Source: Pseudomonas sp. S35 (GTDB lineage Bacteria; Pseudomonadota; Gammaproteobacteria; Pseudomonadales; Pseudomonadaceae). Taken from it: DNA of 64,000 bases. The notes under the pieces are model-generated. The model searched no databases. It worked only from the letters and a program-made list of their open reading frames with translations, and had not been told where the DNA came from. The position numbers and the translations under genes are program-made. Below, one piece after another: positions 55,305-64,000 of the stretch; position 1 is the stretch's first letter, and each line of letters opens with the position of its first letter. The stretch spans positions 4,898,001 to 4,962,000 of the forward strand of contig NZ_CP019431.1 of assembly GCF_009866765.1 (NCBI RefSeq), given 5' to 3'.

Positions 55305-55997
55305 ATGAGTGAGTTGATTGCCTACCACCTCGAAGACGGTATCGCGACCCTGACCCTGAGCAACGGCAAGGTCAATGCCATTTCTCCGGATGTGGTCAGT
55401 GCGTTTAATACAGCGCTGGACCAGGCCGAGAAAGATCGGGCGGTGGTGGTGATCACCGGGACGCCGGGGATTTTGTCGGGCGGTTATGATTTGAAGGTGA
55501 TGACCGCCGGCCCTAAAGAGGCCATCGGCCTGGTGACGTCGGGCTCGACGTTGGCGCGTCGTCTGCTGTCGCACCCGTTCCCGGTGATTGTGGCGTGCCC
55601 TGGGCATGCGGTGGCCAAGGGCGCGTTCCTGTTGTTGTCGGCGGATTATCGGATTGGCGTGGAAGGCCCGTTCAGCATTGGCCTGAATGAAGTGGCAATC
55701 GGCATGACCATGCACCACGCCGGGATTGAGCTGGCACGGGATCGTCTGCGCAAGTCGGCGTTCCACCGTTCGGTAATCAATGCCGAGATGTTTGACCCGC
55801 AGGGCGCGTTGCAGGCCGGCTTCCTCGATAAGGTGGTTGCGCCCGAAGAGTTGCACGCAGCGGCACTGGAAGCTGCACGCCAGTTAAAGAAGATCAATAT
55901 GAACGCCCACAAACATACCAAGTTGAAAGTGCGCAAGGCGCTGCTGGACGCATTGGACGACGCGATCATTCAGGATCAGGGCCACAACGTGATCTAA
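55305..55997 (+). CDS. Crotonase/enoyl-CoA hydratase family protein
   Basis: A 230-residue crotonase-fold protein: MSELIAYHLEDGIATLTLSN, oxyanion-hole segments ILSGGYDLKVM and PGHAVAKGAFLLLSADYRIG, then SIGLNEVAIGMTM. A canonical second catalytic Glu is not obvious, so a reaction other than hydration is possible. Acts on acyl-CoA thioesters in the cytoplasm. It is monocistronic, with an operator-like palindrome upstream and a strong terminator downstream. Confidence 0.85.
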   Translation: MSELIAYHLEDGIATLTLSNGKVNAISPDVVSAFNTALDQAEKDRAVVVITGTPGILSGGYDLKVMTAGPKEAIGLVTSGSTLARRLLSHPFPVIVACPGHAVAKGAFLLLSADYRIGVEGPFSIGLNEVAIGMTMHHAGIELARDRLRKSAFHRSVINAEMFDPQGALQAGFLDKVVAPEELHAAALEAARQLKKINMNAHKHTKLKVRKALLDALDDAIIQDQGHNVI

Positions 55998-56017
55998 GCC
56001 CCTCGTCGCAACCGTGC

Positions 56018-56045
56018 AAAAGCCCGACCCTGTGTCGGGCTTTTT
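56018..56045 (+). terminator. Rho-independent terminator after the crotonase gene
   Basis: AAAAGCCCGAC, short loop, GTCGGGCTTTTT; 20 bases after the stop codon. Confidence 0.9.
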
Positions 56046-56205
56046 CTTACACACCAGTTAAAAACATCCTAAGCCGCTCTAGCCAGCCGGTGCCAGAAGG
56101 CGTTGAAACATGCACTTAAACATCGGCTATCTCCTACCGCCACCGGGGTAATTGCCGAAGACAGTGCACAACCGTACACTGCGCCACCTTTTGCCCCCGT
56201 AGGCC

Positions 56206-56934
56206 GTGTCGATGCTTTTTTTGTTACGTATGCTGTTGATGGGCCTGCACTTTATGCTCGCCGGTGTGCTGGGCGTGCTTATAGGGATCTGCCGGCCATT
56301 CAACCCGGACAACAGCCGCCTGTGCGCACGCCTGTATGCGTTACCTGCGATGCGCATCTTGGGGCTGAACGTGAAGACGGATGTCGACTCGCTGCGCAAC
56401 AAGCCGGGTACGTGCGTGGTGATCGCCAACCACCAGTCCAACTATGATCTGTTCGTGGTGGGCAATGTGGTGCCCTATCGCACGGTGTGTATCGCCAAAA
56501 AAAGCCTGAAATGGGTGCCGTTGTTCGGCCAGTTGTTCTGGCTGGCGGGCAATGTGTTGATCGATCGCGGTAATGCGCATAAGGCGCGCCGTGCGATGCT
56601 GACCACCACCCATACGCTGCAGCACAAAGACACCTCGATCTGGGTGTTTGCGGAAGGCACGCGCAATATGGGCAAGGGTTTGCTGCCGTTCAAGAAAGGC
56701 GCGTTTCATATGGCGATCGCCGCAGGTGTGCCCATCGTGCAGGTGTGCGTGAGCAATTACGTCACGCATATGAAGCTCAATCGCTGGAACAGTGGTGATG
56801 TGCTCATACGTTCGTTGCCGCCGGTTCCTACGGTTGGGTTGACAGCGAATGACGTCCCGGCGTTGATGCAGGCGTGTCAGGCGCAGATGGATGAGTGCAT
56901 TGCAGAGCTGGATCGCGAGTTGCAGTCGGCCTGA
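56206..56934 (+). CDS. 1-acyl-sn-glycerol-3-phosphate acyltransferase (PlsC family)
   Basis: A 242-residue inner-membrane acyltransferase of phospholipid synthesis. An N-terminal hydrophobic stretch (FLLRMLLMGLHFMLAGVLGV) is followed by the HX4D motif NHQSNYD (about residue 72) and the FAEGTRNMG glycerophosphate-binding block. A third conserved region, GVPIVQVCVSNY, comes later. The start is taken as GTG 56206 (family proteins begin MSxLFLLRMLLMG); ATG 56212 is the alternative. Probably a paralogue beside the housekeeping PlsC. Confidence 0.87.
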   Translation: MSMLFLLRMLLMGLHFMLAGVLGVLIGICRPFNPDNSRLCARLYALPAMRILGLNVKTDVDSLRNKPGTCVVIANHQSNYDLFVVGNVVPYRTVCIAKKSLKWVPLFGQLFWLAGNVLIDRGNAHKARRAMLTTTHTLQHKDTSIWVFAEGTRNMGKGLLPFKKGAFHMAIAAGVPIVQVCVSNYVTHMKLNRWNSGDVLIRSLPPVPTVGLTANDVPALMQACQAQMDECIAELDRELQSA

Positions 56935-56962
56935 ACCCTTTTGGGGGCGCTTCGCACCGCAG

Positions 56963-56986
56963 CGCGAGCAAGCTCGCTCACCACAC
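56963..56986. repeat. Single REP-like half site
   Basis: GCGAGCAAGCTCGCTCACCA, a diverged single REP copy in the spacer between the acyltransferase and corA. It marks the return of REP elements to the right of the accessory region. Confidence 0.5.
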
Positions 56987-57074
56987 AAAACTCGCCGCAA
57001 CCACGACCACGACGGAACGTCATTCAAGCTAAGCTGCCCAACACCTGTCCTCCTAACAAGAAGTGATCAGCATC

Positions 57075-58046
57075 ATGGGTAGAGTTGTTGCGGCCGCCGT
57101 CTACAGCGCCGGTAAGAAAGTCACTGATATCACCCTTGATGAAGGCGCGGCCTGGGCCGCCAAACCCGGACATTTTGTGTGGATCGGCCTGGAAGAGCCC
57201 GACGCCCAGGAATTGGCCAACCTGCAACGCCAGTTCAACCTGCACGAACTGGCCATCGAAGACGCCCTGGAAAAACACAGCCGCCCCAAGCTTGAAACCT
57301 TCGGCGATGCGCTGTTTATCGTCACCTACTCACCGGTGCGCGAAAACGGCAAGCTGGAGTTTATCGAGACCCATATTTTTGCCGGCAACGGCTACATCAT
57401 TACCGCACGCAACGGTCACTCCGCGTCCTACGGCTTTGTGCGCCAGCGCTGTGAGGCGCGCCCACTGTTGCTGGAGCACGGGGAAGATTTCGTACTCTAT
57501 GCGTTGCTGGATTTCGTCACCGAAAACTACCAGCCGGTCAGCGAAGCAATCCACGCCGAGATCGATGAACTCGAACGCAACGTGCTGTGCAGTTCGCTGA
57601 GTGAGCGAGACATCCAGAAGATCCACGGCCTGCGCCGCGACGTGCTGCGGCTCAAGCGCTATGTGGCGCCGATGGTGGAGATCAGCCAGGAGCTGCAGAA
57701 GCTGAGCTTCCCGTTTATCGACAAGAACATGCGCCCGTACTTCCGTGACGTGCAGATCCACGTGACCCGGCAGATGGAAGACCTCACCACCCTGCGCGAC
57801 ATCGCCAGCCAGACCATCGAGATCGGTGTGTTGCTGGAGGCGTCGCGCCAGAGCGTGGTGCAGCGCAAGTTTGCCGCGTGGGCAGCGATCCTGGCATTCC
57901 CCACCGCAGTGGCAGGGATTTATGGGATGAACTTCCAGAACATGCCCGAGCTGCAATGGCACTACGGCTATTTTGCGGTACTCGGGTTTATTGCGGTGGG
58001 ATGCACCAGCCTGTGGGCCAGTTTCAAGCGTTCGGGCTGGCTTTAG
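57075..58046 (+). CDS. corA: CorA-family magnesium/divalent cation transporter
   Basis: 323 residues: a large cytoplasmic funnel domain rich in charged helices (AEIDELERNVL, DIQKIHGLRRDVLRLKRY) and two C-terminal transmembrane helices. The signature YGMNF (GMN motif) ends the first of them and PELQWHYGYF follows in the loop. The second helix ends in the basic SFKRSGWL. It forms a pentameric inner-membrane channel for Mg2+. ATG 57075 is preferred over GTG 57063. Its stop overlaps the stop of the convergent amidotransferase gene by a few bases. Confidence 0.92.
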   Translation: MGRVVAAAVYSAGKKVTDITLDEGAAWAAKPGHFVWIGLEEPDAQELANLQRQFNLHELAIEDALEKHSRPKLETFGDALFIVTYSPVRENGKLEFIETHIFAGNGYIITARNGHSASYGFVRQRCEARPLLLEHGEDFVLYALLDFVTENYQPVSEAIHAEIDELERNVLCSSLSERDIQKIHGLRRDVLRLKRYVAPMVEISQELQKLSFPFIDKNMRPYFRDVQIHVTRQMEDLTTLRDIASQTIEIGVLLEASRQSVVQRKFAAWAAILAFPTAVAGIYGMNFQNMPELQWHYGYFAVLGFIAVGCTSLWASFKRSGWL

Positions 58047-58756
58047 GCTTTGTGCGCCACAAAGCGCATCATCCATTGCGCCACGGTGGCGCCGTGGTGC
58101 TCGCGCTCCAGGCTGGCGACGCCGTTCGTGTAGATCTTCTCGCCCAAGGTTGTCTGAAGAATCTCCAGCAGTTCGCGGGAATAATCGTGGATAAATTCCG
58201 GGTGGCCCTGGAAGCACAGCACTTGGTCGCCGATGTGGTACGCGGCAAACGGGCAGAAATCGCTGGAGGCAATGACCGTGGCGTTGTCCGGCAAGGTGGT
58301 GACCTGATCCTGGTGGCTGATCAATAGCGTCAGCTCGGGCACTTCGGGGCTCATCCACGGGGCCTTGGTATCGAGCTTGTAGTCATGAATGCCCATGCCC
58401 CAGCCTTTGCTGGCGCGTTCAGCCTTGCCGCCGAGCAGCAAGGCCAACAGCTGGTGACCGAAGCAGATGCCGAGCAATTTGTCGCCACGCTCATAGCGCT
58501 GCAGCAAGTAGGTCTTGAGCGTCTGGATCCAAGGGTCGGTACCGAAGGAATCGGCCTTGCTGCCCGTGACGAGGTAGGCGTCAAACACCTCATCGTCCGA
58601 GGGATATTCACCCTGTACCACGTTGTAGACCACAAACTCGGCCGCAATCGGCTGCTTGGAGAACAGGCGTTTGAACATCTGCCCGTAACCTTGGTACTGA
58701 TCGATCAAGCCTGGACGCAGGATATCGGTTTCCAGGATGCAGACGCGTAGCGACAT
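58043..58756 (-). CDS. Class I glutamine amidotransferase-like protein
   Basis: 237 residues. The catalytic triad region is visible: LLGICFGHQLLA (nucleophile Cys, about residue 99) and CFQGHPEF (His, followed by the Glu position). The free-standing GMP-synthase-like GATase1 family includes enzymes acting on gamma-glutamyl compounds. MSLRVCILETD at 58756 is the natural start; the longer open frame is unlikely. Substrate unknown. It overlaps the 3' end of corA. Confidence 0.87.
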   Translation of the reverse strand: MSLRVCILETDILRPGLIDQYQGYGQMFKRLFSKQPIAAEFVVYNVVQGEYPSDDEVFDAYLVTGSKADSFGTDPWIQTLKTYLLQRYERGDKLLGICFGHQLLALLLGGKAERASKGWGMGIHDYKLDTKAPWMSPEVPELTLLISHQDQVTTLPDNATVIASSDFCPFAAYHIGDQVLCFQGHPEFIHDYSRELLEILQTTLGEKIYTNGVASLEREHHGATVAQWMMRFVAHKA

Positions 58757-58840
58757 AAAAAATACCTGACACGGCGATTGGAATATTGAACACCCAGAGC
58801 CTGCCTTGAAACACCCCTTCAAGGCAAGCCCCTCCATTAA

Positions 58841-60988
58841 TCACCGAAACACTTCACCCCTCGCCGCTTTGTCCAATAACAACACCGGCGGCGCAAACCG
58901 CGCCCCATACTGCTCTGCCAGGTAGCGCGCCCGGGCGATGAAGTCATCCAAGCCGTACTGGTTGATAAACTGCAACGCCCCACCGCTCCATGCTGCAAAA
59001 CCGATGCCGAAGATCGAACCCACGTTGGCATCAGCCGTGGACATCAACACGCCCTCCTCCACACAGCGCACGGTTTCGATGGCTTGGATAAACAACAAAC
59101 GGTCGCGTATATCCTGCGAAGAGATCCGTTGACCGGGTTGCTCAAAGCGGGTTTTCAGTTCAGGCCACAGGTACTTTTGCCCGCCACTGGGATATTCATA
59201 AAACCCGCCGCCTGCCGCTTTCCAGGCACGTTTGTACTCGTTAACCAGCAGATCGATGACGGCCGTCGCAGGGTGCGCTGGCACGCTCTTGCCCTCAGCC
59301 TGCAGATCTTTCGCCGCTTGCTGCCTTATATGGTTCATCAGGCTGAGGGACACCTCATCGGACACCGCCAACGGCCCCACCGGCATGCCGGCCTTGCGCG
59401 CTTCGGTCTCGATCATCGGCGCGGCCACGCCTTCGCCGAGCATGGCGATGCCTTCGTTGGTAAAGGTACCGAACACCCGCGACGTGAAGAAACCGCGACT
59501 GTCATTGACCACAATCGGGGTTTTCTTGATTTGCAGGACGAAGTCAAAACCTCGGGCCAGGGTTTCGTCCGAGGTGTTGGCACCCTTGATGATTTCCACC
59601 AAAGGCATCTTGTCCACCGGGCTGAAAAAATGCAGCCCGATAAATTTGCCTTGGTAAGGCACGGCGCCAGCCAGACCGCTGATGGGCAAGGTGGAGGTAT
59701 TGGAGGCGATCACTGCGCCTGCACCGACCACACGTTGCGCGGCGGCCGACACCTTGGCTTTCAGCTCACGGTCTTCGAAGACCGCCTCGATGATCAGGTC
59801 GCAGCCGGCCAAATCGGCATCCGAGTCCGTCGGATGAATTCGCGCCAGCGTGGTTTCCCGCTGCTCGACGGTCAATTGCCCACGACTGAGCTTCTTGTCC
59901 AGCAGTGCCGCCGAGTGGGCCTTGCCCTTCTCGGCGGCAGCGAGGTTGACGTCCTTGAGCACCACCTCGATCCCTGCGCAGGCGCTGACATAGGCGATTC
60001 CCGCCCCCATCCTCCCGGCGCCAAGCACACCCACTTTGCGCGTCACATAAGGGGCAACGCCCTGGGGCCGCGAGCGGCCGGCGTTGATGTCATTGAGCTG
60101 GAACCAGAAGGTGCCGATCATGTTCTTCGCCACTTGACCGGTGACCAGCTCGGTGAAGTAGCGGGTTTCGATCAGGTGTGCAGTGTCGAAATCCACTTGG
60201 GCGCCTTCGACGGCGGCGCAGAGAATTTTCTCCGGGGCCGGAAAGCAGCCCTGGGTTTTGCTGCGCAGGATCGACGGCGCAATCGCCAGCATCTGTGCAA
60301 CTTTCGGGTTCGACGGCGTGCCGCCGGGGATTTGATACGCCTTGTCGTCCCAAGGCTGTCTGGCTTCGGGATTGGCCAGGATCCAGGCGCGGGATTTGGC
60401 CAGCAGCTCGTCACGGTCCACGGCCAACTCGTTGATCAAACCGGCTTGCAGCGCCTGTTGCGGCCGGACCTTTTTACCTTCCAGCAGATACGGCAGGGCT
60501 TTTTCCAAGCCGAGCATACGCACCATACGCACTACGCCACCGCCGCCTGGCAGCAAGCCGAGGGTGACTTCCGGCAAACCAAGCTGCACCGACTTTTCGT
60601 CAAGCGCGACGCGGTAATGACACGCCAGGCAAATCTCCCAGCCGCCGCCCAAGGCCGCGCCATTGACCGCGGCCACCACGGGTTTTCCGAGGGTTTCCAG
60701 GCGGCGCAGTTGCGCTTTGAGCACCAACACATTCGCGTAGAAATCCTTGGCGTGGGCCTTATCGACCTGGATCAATTCATTGAGGTCGCCGCCCGCGAAA
60801 AAAGTCTTTTTCGCCGAGGTGATAATCACCCCGGCAATGTGGTCCTTTTCCGCCTCCAGGCGCAGGACGGTGGCCGCCATAGCCTCACGGTAGACGCCGT
60901 TCATGGTATTGGCGCTCTGGCCGGGCATATCGAGGGTCAGCACCACGATCTGGTCCTGGCCTTTTTCGTAACGAATGGCTGAGGTCAT
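58841..60988 (-). CDS. FadB/FadJ-like multifunctional enoyl-CoA hydratase / 3-hydroxyacyl-CoA dehydrogenase
   Basis: 715 residues. N-terminal crotonase domain (FAGGDLNEL, AAVNGAALGGGWEICLACHY and the catalytic-Glu region QLGLPEVTLGLLPGGGG), then a Rossmann NAD-binding domain (VGVLGAGRMGAGIAYVSA, about residue 320) and the dehydrogenase part with NTSTLPIS and GLHFFSPVDKMPLVEII. It carries out two beta-oxidation steps in the cytoplasm. Start ATG 60988. The thiolase gene lies 16 bases upstream on the same strand, giving a thiolase-FadB-like operon distinct from the major fadBA set by its lower similarity to E. coli FadB. Confidence 0.9.
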   Translation of the reverse strand: MTSAIRYEKGQDQIVVLTLDMPGQSANTMNGVYREAMAATVLRLEAEKDHIAGVIITSAKKTFFAGGDLNELIQVDKAHAKDFYANVLVLKAQLRRLETLGKPVVAAVNGAALGGGWEICLACHYRVALDEKSVQLGLPEVTLGLLPGGGGVVRMVRMLGLEKALPYLLEGKKVRPQQALQAGLINELAVDRDELLAKSRAWILANPEARQPWDDKAYQIPGGTPSNPKVAQMLAIAPSILRSKTQGCFPAPEKILCAAVEGAQVDFDTAHLIETRYFTELVTGQVAKNMIGTFWFQLNDINAGRSRPQGVAPYVTRKVGVLGAGRMGAGIAYVSACAGIEVVLKDVNLAAAEKGKAHSAALLDKKLSRGQLTVEQRETTLARIHPTDSDADLAGCDLIIEAVFEDRELKAKVSAAAQRVVGAGAVIASNTSTLPISGLAGAVPYQGKFIGLHFFSPVDKMPLVEIIKGANTSDETLARGFDFVLQIKKTPIVVNDSRGFFTSRVFGTFTNEGIAMLGEGVAAPMIETEARKAGMPVGPLAVSDEVSLSLMNHIRQQAAKDLQAEGKSVPAHPATAVIDLLVNEYKRAWKAAGGGFYEYPSGGQKYLWPELKTRFEQPGQRISSQDIRDRLLFIQAIETVRCVEEGVLMSTADANVGSIFGIGFAAWSGGALQFINQYGLDDFIARARYLAEQYGARFAPPVLLLDKAARGEVFR

Positions 60989-61004
60989 GACAGCTTCCTT
61001 GGGC

Positions 61005-62210
61005 TCAGAGGCGTTCGATAATGGTGGCGATGCCCATGCCACCGCCGACACACAGGGTGGCCAGGCCATAGCGCTGTTGGCGCAACTCCAGTTCGTCGAG
61101 CAAAGTGCCGAGGATTGCGCAGCCCGTGGCGCCCAACGGATGCCCCATCGCGATAGCACCGCCGTTGACGTTGACCCGTGCGGCATCAATGCCCATGTCC
61201 TTGATGAACTTGAGCACCACCGAGGCAAAGGCTTCGTTGACTTCGAACAGGTCGATGTCTTCCACGCGCAAACCGGCCTTGGCCAAGGCTTTGCGAGTGG
61301 CCGGCGCGGGGCCGGTGAGCATGATGGTGGGATCGGTGCTGGTCACCGCCGTGGCGACAATGCGCGCCCGCGGTTGCAGGCCCAGTTCACGGGCCTTCGC
61401 TTCGGAGCCGATCAACATCAGCGCTGCGCCGTCGACAATGCCGGAGCTGTTGCCCGGGGTGTGCACGTGATTGATCCGTTCCACATGGCTGTAGACCCGC
61501 AATGCGGTGGCATCAAAACCCAGTTGCCCGATCATCTCGAAGCTTGGCTTGAGCTTGCCGAGGCCTTCGAGGGTGGAGTCGCCTCGGATAAATTCGTCAT
61601 GGTCCAACAACACAATGCCGTTCTGGTCCTGCACTGCAATCAGCGACTTGTTGAAGGAACCATCGGCGCGAGCCCTGGCCGCTTTCTGCTGGGACTGTAG
61701 GGCAAAGGTATCGACATCTTCACGGGTGAAGCCTTCCAGGGTAGCGATCAGGTCTGCACCGATCCCCTGAGGCGTGAAATGGCTGTGCAGGTTGGTCTGC
61801 GGGTCGAGCACCCAGGCACCGCCATCACTGCCCATGGGCACGCGGGACATCGACTCGACACCACCCACCACTACCAGGTCTTCAAAACCGGAGCGCACTT
61901 TCATTGCCCCCAGGTTCACCGCTTCCAGGCCTGAGGCGCAGAAGCGATTGACTTGTACGCCGGCGACGCTGATGGCCCAGTCCGCCACCAACGCGGCGGT
62001 CTTGGCAATATCGGCGCCCTGGTCGCCTACCGGGGTTACGCAGCCGAGCACGATGTCATCCACTTGATACGTATCGAGGTCGCTGCGCCGTGCCAACGCC
62101 GTGAGCAGGCCTGCCACCAGGTTTACCGGTTTGACGCTGTGCAGGGCACCATCGGCCTTGCCCTTGCCTCGCGGCGTGCGTATCGCATCAAAGATCAAAG
62201 CTTGGGTCAT
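61005..62210 (-). CDS. Acetyl-CoA C-acetyltransferase (thiolase)
   Basis: A 401-residue thiolase: acyl-accepting Cys in [13 protein letters not shown], active-site His in [15 protein letters not shown] and the second Cys in LCVGGGMG near the C-terminus. It cleaves 3-ketoacyl-CoA in beta-oxidation. First gene of the two-gene operon with the FadB-like enzyme. [18 protein letters not shown] is the expected N-terminus. Confidence 0.92.
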   Translation of the reverse strand: MTQALIFDAIRTPRGKGKADGALHSVKPVNLVAGLLTALARRSDLDTYQVDDIVLGCVTPVGDQGADIAKTAALVADWAISVAGVQVNRFCASGLEAVNLGAMKVRSGFEDLVVVGGVESMSRVPMGSDGGAWVLDPQTNLHSHFTPQGIGADLIATLEGFTREDVDTFALQSQQKAARARADGSFNKSLIAVQDQNGIVLLDHDEFIRGDSTLEGLGKLKPSFEMIGQLGFDATALRVYSHVERINHVHTPGNSSGIVDGAALMLIGSEAKARELGLQPRARIVATAVTSTDPTIMLTGPAPATRKALAKAGLRVEDIDLFEVNEAFASVVLKFIKDMGIDAARVNVNGGAIAMGHPLGATGCAILGTLLDELELRQQRYGLATLCVGGGMGIATIIERL

Positions 62211-62600
62211 GACATCCTCGGACCATTGCGCAGTAGTGCCCTTACCTTAGGCCCGATTGACACGGTTTCAATGACGGATGCGCTCATTGCTTTTGACCCG
62301 CACGCTCGGACGAACGGTAGGCGCCTAAGCACATTCACGGATTAAACGTTTTAGCTGTCTAGCCAAGGCATTGGCGCCAAGATGGCGTTCTGCCTCATGT
62401 CTTTTTAAGCTGAAATCCTGATTAGTTGATATGAAATGGATCTAAGCCGCAAAGAACGAGGGCTCTAAGGTTCAATCAGTAAGAAGTTGCTGCCGGGTTT
62501 TGCTGGAGCAGCCGTAAGAAAAGTGACACGTCATAGCGCCATACTGAAATAAAACGGCACGTATTTGACGCTCAGGAATAACAACAAAAGGCAGTCAGCC
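62211..62600. other. Intergenic region upstream of the thiolase operon and of a small ORF
   Basis: 390 bases with no gene I can support. It must carry the thiolase operon promoter on the minus strand; no operator could be assigned with confidence. Confidence 0.45.
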
Positions 62601-62696
62601 ATGTTCAAGCACTCGAAAGTACGTCAGGCGGGACTTATTCTCTTCGCCACCACATTGATTCTGATCTTGCCCAACTTGACCAAGGTTATTGGGTGA
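62601..62696 (+). CDS. Small single-pass membrane peptide, 31 aa
   Basis: A frame starting MFKHSKVRQAGLILFATTLI and continuing LILPNLTKVIG, with a positively charged N-terminus and one hydrophobic helix (about residues 11-26). An AAAGGCAG sequence stands about 7 bases before the ATG. The clean start, charge pattern and isolated position suggest a real small protein; function unknown. Confidence 0.6.
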   Translation: MFKHSKVRQAGLILFATTLILILPNLTKVIG

Positions 62697-62851
62697 CCTC
62701 ACATCCTGCGCATTCCGCGCATCAGGACTGTAGCTTTTTGGCAGCACCTGCCAGGCCTTCGTGCAAAACGATCCTGTTGCAGGGGCTGCCTTTTTACGCG
62801 TGTTTTTCCGCTATTGTGAGCCCCATCAACACTTAACACGGGGCTGCTGTC

Positions 62852-63658
62852 TTGAAACCGATCTTCGCACTCGTCGCCTTACTGCTTGCCCTGCCTGTCG
62901 AAGCGGCGCAACTGACCATCGAGCTGGACCATACCAGCAAATCCTGGCAAACCGCCGACCTGCTCAAGCATCCGCAAGCGCAGACCGTACAGATCACCGA
63001 TGATGTTTCCTACAAGCGCAGCATGACCTATCGCGCAGTGCCGCTGGCAGTGCTCCTACCCGGCCTTACACCACAGAGTCATCTGCAAGCCGTTGCCCTG
63101 GATGGCTTCGCTGCCGAACTCAGCGCCGCACCGCTGCTGGAACAACACGGCGCCCGCGCCTGGCTGGCGGTGGAAGACCCCGCTCAACCGTGGCCCGCCC
63201 TGGGCGAAGGTAAACATAGCGCCGGGCCGTTTTATCTGGTGTGGACCGACCCGCAAGCCGGGCATGTCAGCCCTGAGCAGTGGCCGTTCCAAGTCTCGGC
63301 AATCAAACAATTAAAGACCGTGGCGGAGCGGTTTCCGGCGCTGCTGCCCGACCCGAAACTGGCAACGAATGATCCCATCAACCAGGGCTTTGCACTGTTC
63401 CAGAAAAATTGCCTGGCGTGCCATCGCCTCAATGGCGCCGGCGATGCGCAGGTGGGTCCGGATCTGAATATTCCCTACAGCCCTACGGAATATTTCAGCG
63501 CAGATTTCCTCAAGCGCTATATCCGTGACCCACAGAGTCTGAGGCATTGGCCACAGGCGAAGATGCCAGCTTTCGCTGCCAGTGTGTTGCCTGACAGCGA
63601 GCTGGATTTATTGGTGGGCTATTTGAAGCATATGGCGAGCCGTAAGCAGCAGCCGTGA
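62852..63658 (+). CDS. Periplasmic c-type cytochrome
   Basis: 268 residues starting at TTG 62852. The signal peptide is KPIFALVALLLALPVEAA. An N-terminal domain resembling molybdopterin-oxidoreductase-associated folds (about 20-165) is followed by a C-terminal mono-heme cytochrome c domain with CLACH (about residue 189) and a likely axial Met in AKMPAF. It carries electrons in the periplasm; the partner is not evident. A REPIN follows its 3' end. Confidence 0.83.
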   Translation: MKPIFALVALLLALPVEAAQLTIELDHTSKSWQTADLLKHPQAQTVQITDDVSYKRSMTYRAVPLAVLLPGLTPQSHLQAVALDGFAAELSAAPLLEQHGARAWLAVEDPAQPWPALGEGKHSAGPFYLVWTDPQAGHVSPEQWPFQVSAIKQLKTVAERFPALLPDPKLATNDPINQGFALFQKNCLACHRLNGAGDAQVGPDLNIPYSPTEYFSADFLKRYIRDPQSLRHWPQAKMPAFAASVLPDSELDLLVGYLKHMASRKQQP

Positions 63659-63696
63659 AGCAAGTGAACTGGCTGGTTAGGTTGAGCGAGCTGTTT

Positions 63697-63830
63697 GTGG
63701 CGAGCGGGCTTGCCCCGCGCTGGGCTGCGAAGCAGCCCCAAAACCATCCGCCGCGTAATGTCTGGCACACCGCATTCTGCTTTTATTGGGGCTGCTTCGC
63801 AGCCCAGCGCGGGGCAAGCCCGCTCACCAC
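63697..63830. repeat. REPIN with 45-bp arms
   Basis: Left arm 63697-63741 begins GTGGCGAGCGGGCTTGCCCC; right arm 63786-63830 is its reverse complement with one mismatch. Between convergent genes; more REP half-sites follow to 63865. Confidence 0.88.
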
Positions 63831-63887
63831 AGAAGCCCGTTCACCACAGAGGCCTGCTCACCACCGAAATCGCTATCAACTTGTCGC

Positions 63888-64000
63888 TTACTGCTGCTGT
63901 ACGGAAACCACCGGCGTCGGCGCCACAAACACCTTGGCGTGCATCTGCTCATGCCCGCCGCCACGGCGCATGCCACGCACCGGGCAGGCATCCAGGTAAT
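63888..64000 (-). CDS. C-terminal end of an unidentified protein (continues beyond the window)
   Basis: The minus-strand frame entering from the right edge ends YLDACPVRGMRRGGGHEQMH, then AKVFVAPTPVVSVQQQ and a TAA. It has strong coding bias and a normal distance from the REPIN. I do not recognise the family from these 37 residues. Confidence 0.5.
   Translation of the reverse strand, partial: YLDACPVRGMRRGGGHEQMHAKVFVAPTPVVSVQQQ

Overview
The window is a piece of a Pseudomonas chromosome, most likely the P. fluorescens group. The signs are a GntR-prpB-prpC-acnD-prpF-prpD methylcitrate operon, ThrH, an iron-sulfur CysH of the APS-reductase type, and many copies of the GTGGGAGCGGGCTTGC-type REP palindrome between core genes.

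Left core, about 1-23,100. It begins with sulfur/amino-acid genes (3' end of a cysteine synthase, a long serine acetyltransferase, an AlaX-type Ala-tRNA editing protein). The minus-strand propionate (2-methylcitrate) operon follows, with two putative GntR operators in front of it. Next come a three-gene retropepsin / 7TM inactive-transglutaminase / ATP-grasp ligase operon, pabB, thrH and cysH. An NCS1 transporter-racemase pair sits behind a good sigma-54 promoter match. A LysR/SDR divergent pair, a HAD phosphatase and a DUF2784 membrane protein close this part.

Accessory region, about 23,100-54,990. It has no REP palindromes and its base composition is lower in GC in places. The left edge is a scrap heap: a gene cut after 11 codons, an IS21-family element, a decayed IS66 element, the C-terminal end of a Wzc/Wzz-like exopolysaccharide protein and a decayed tyrosine integrase. 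The centre (27.7-49.1 kb) holds two divergent chaperone-usher fimbrial clusters followed by a four-gene signalling block: hybrid kinase, EAL response regulator, hybrid kinase with HPt, and RcsB-like NarL regulator. Its layout resembles the pvrSR-rcsCB-cupD arrangement known from a P. aeruginosa pathogenicity island. A shared 14-bp box, TTTAAGGATYGTCT-like, precedes the fimbrial units and the first kinase gene. At the three major-subunit genes, one of them a relic, it lies exactly 100 nt from the start codon. The right part has an intact IS3-family element and a CP4-57-like alpA/yfjI/yfjJ set without an integrase, ending next to tRNA-Ser(GGA).

Right core, about 55,000-64,000. It holds a crotonase behind a perfect 16-bp palindrome, an acyltransferase, a CorA transporter, a class I glutamine amidotransferase, a FadB-like multifunctional enzyme with its thiolase, a 31-aa membrane peptide and a c-type cytochrome.

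Functional reading: the central island looks like a self-contained surface-attachment module. Phosphorelay input and c-di-GMP hydrolysis are encoded next to the fimbriae they probably control, and the shared box is the candidate cis-element joining them. Functional statements rest on motifs and family knowledge; no database search was possible.
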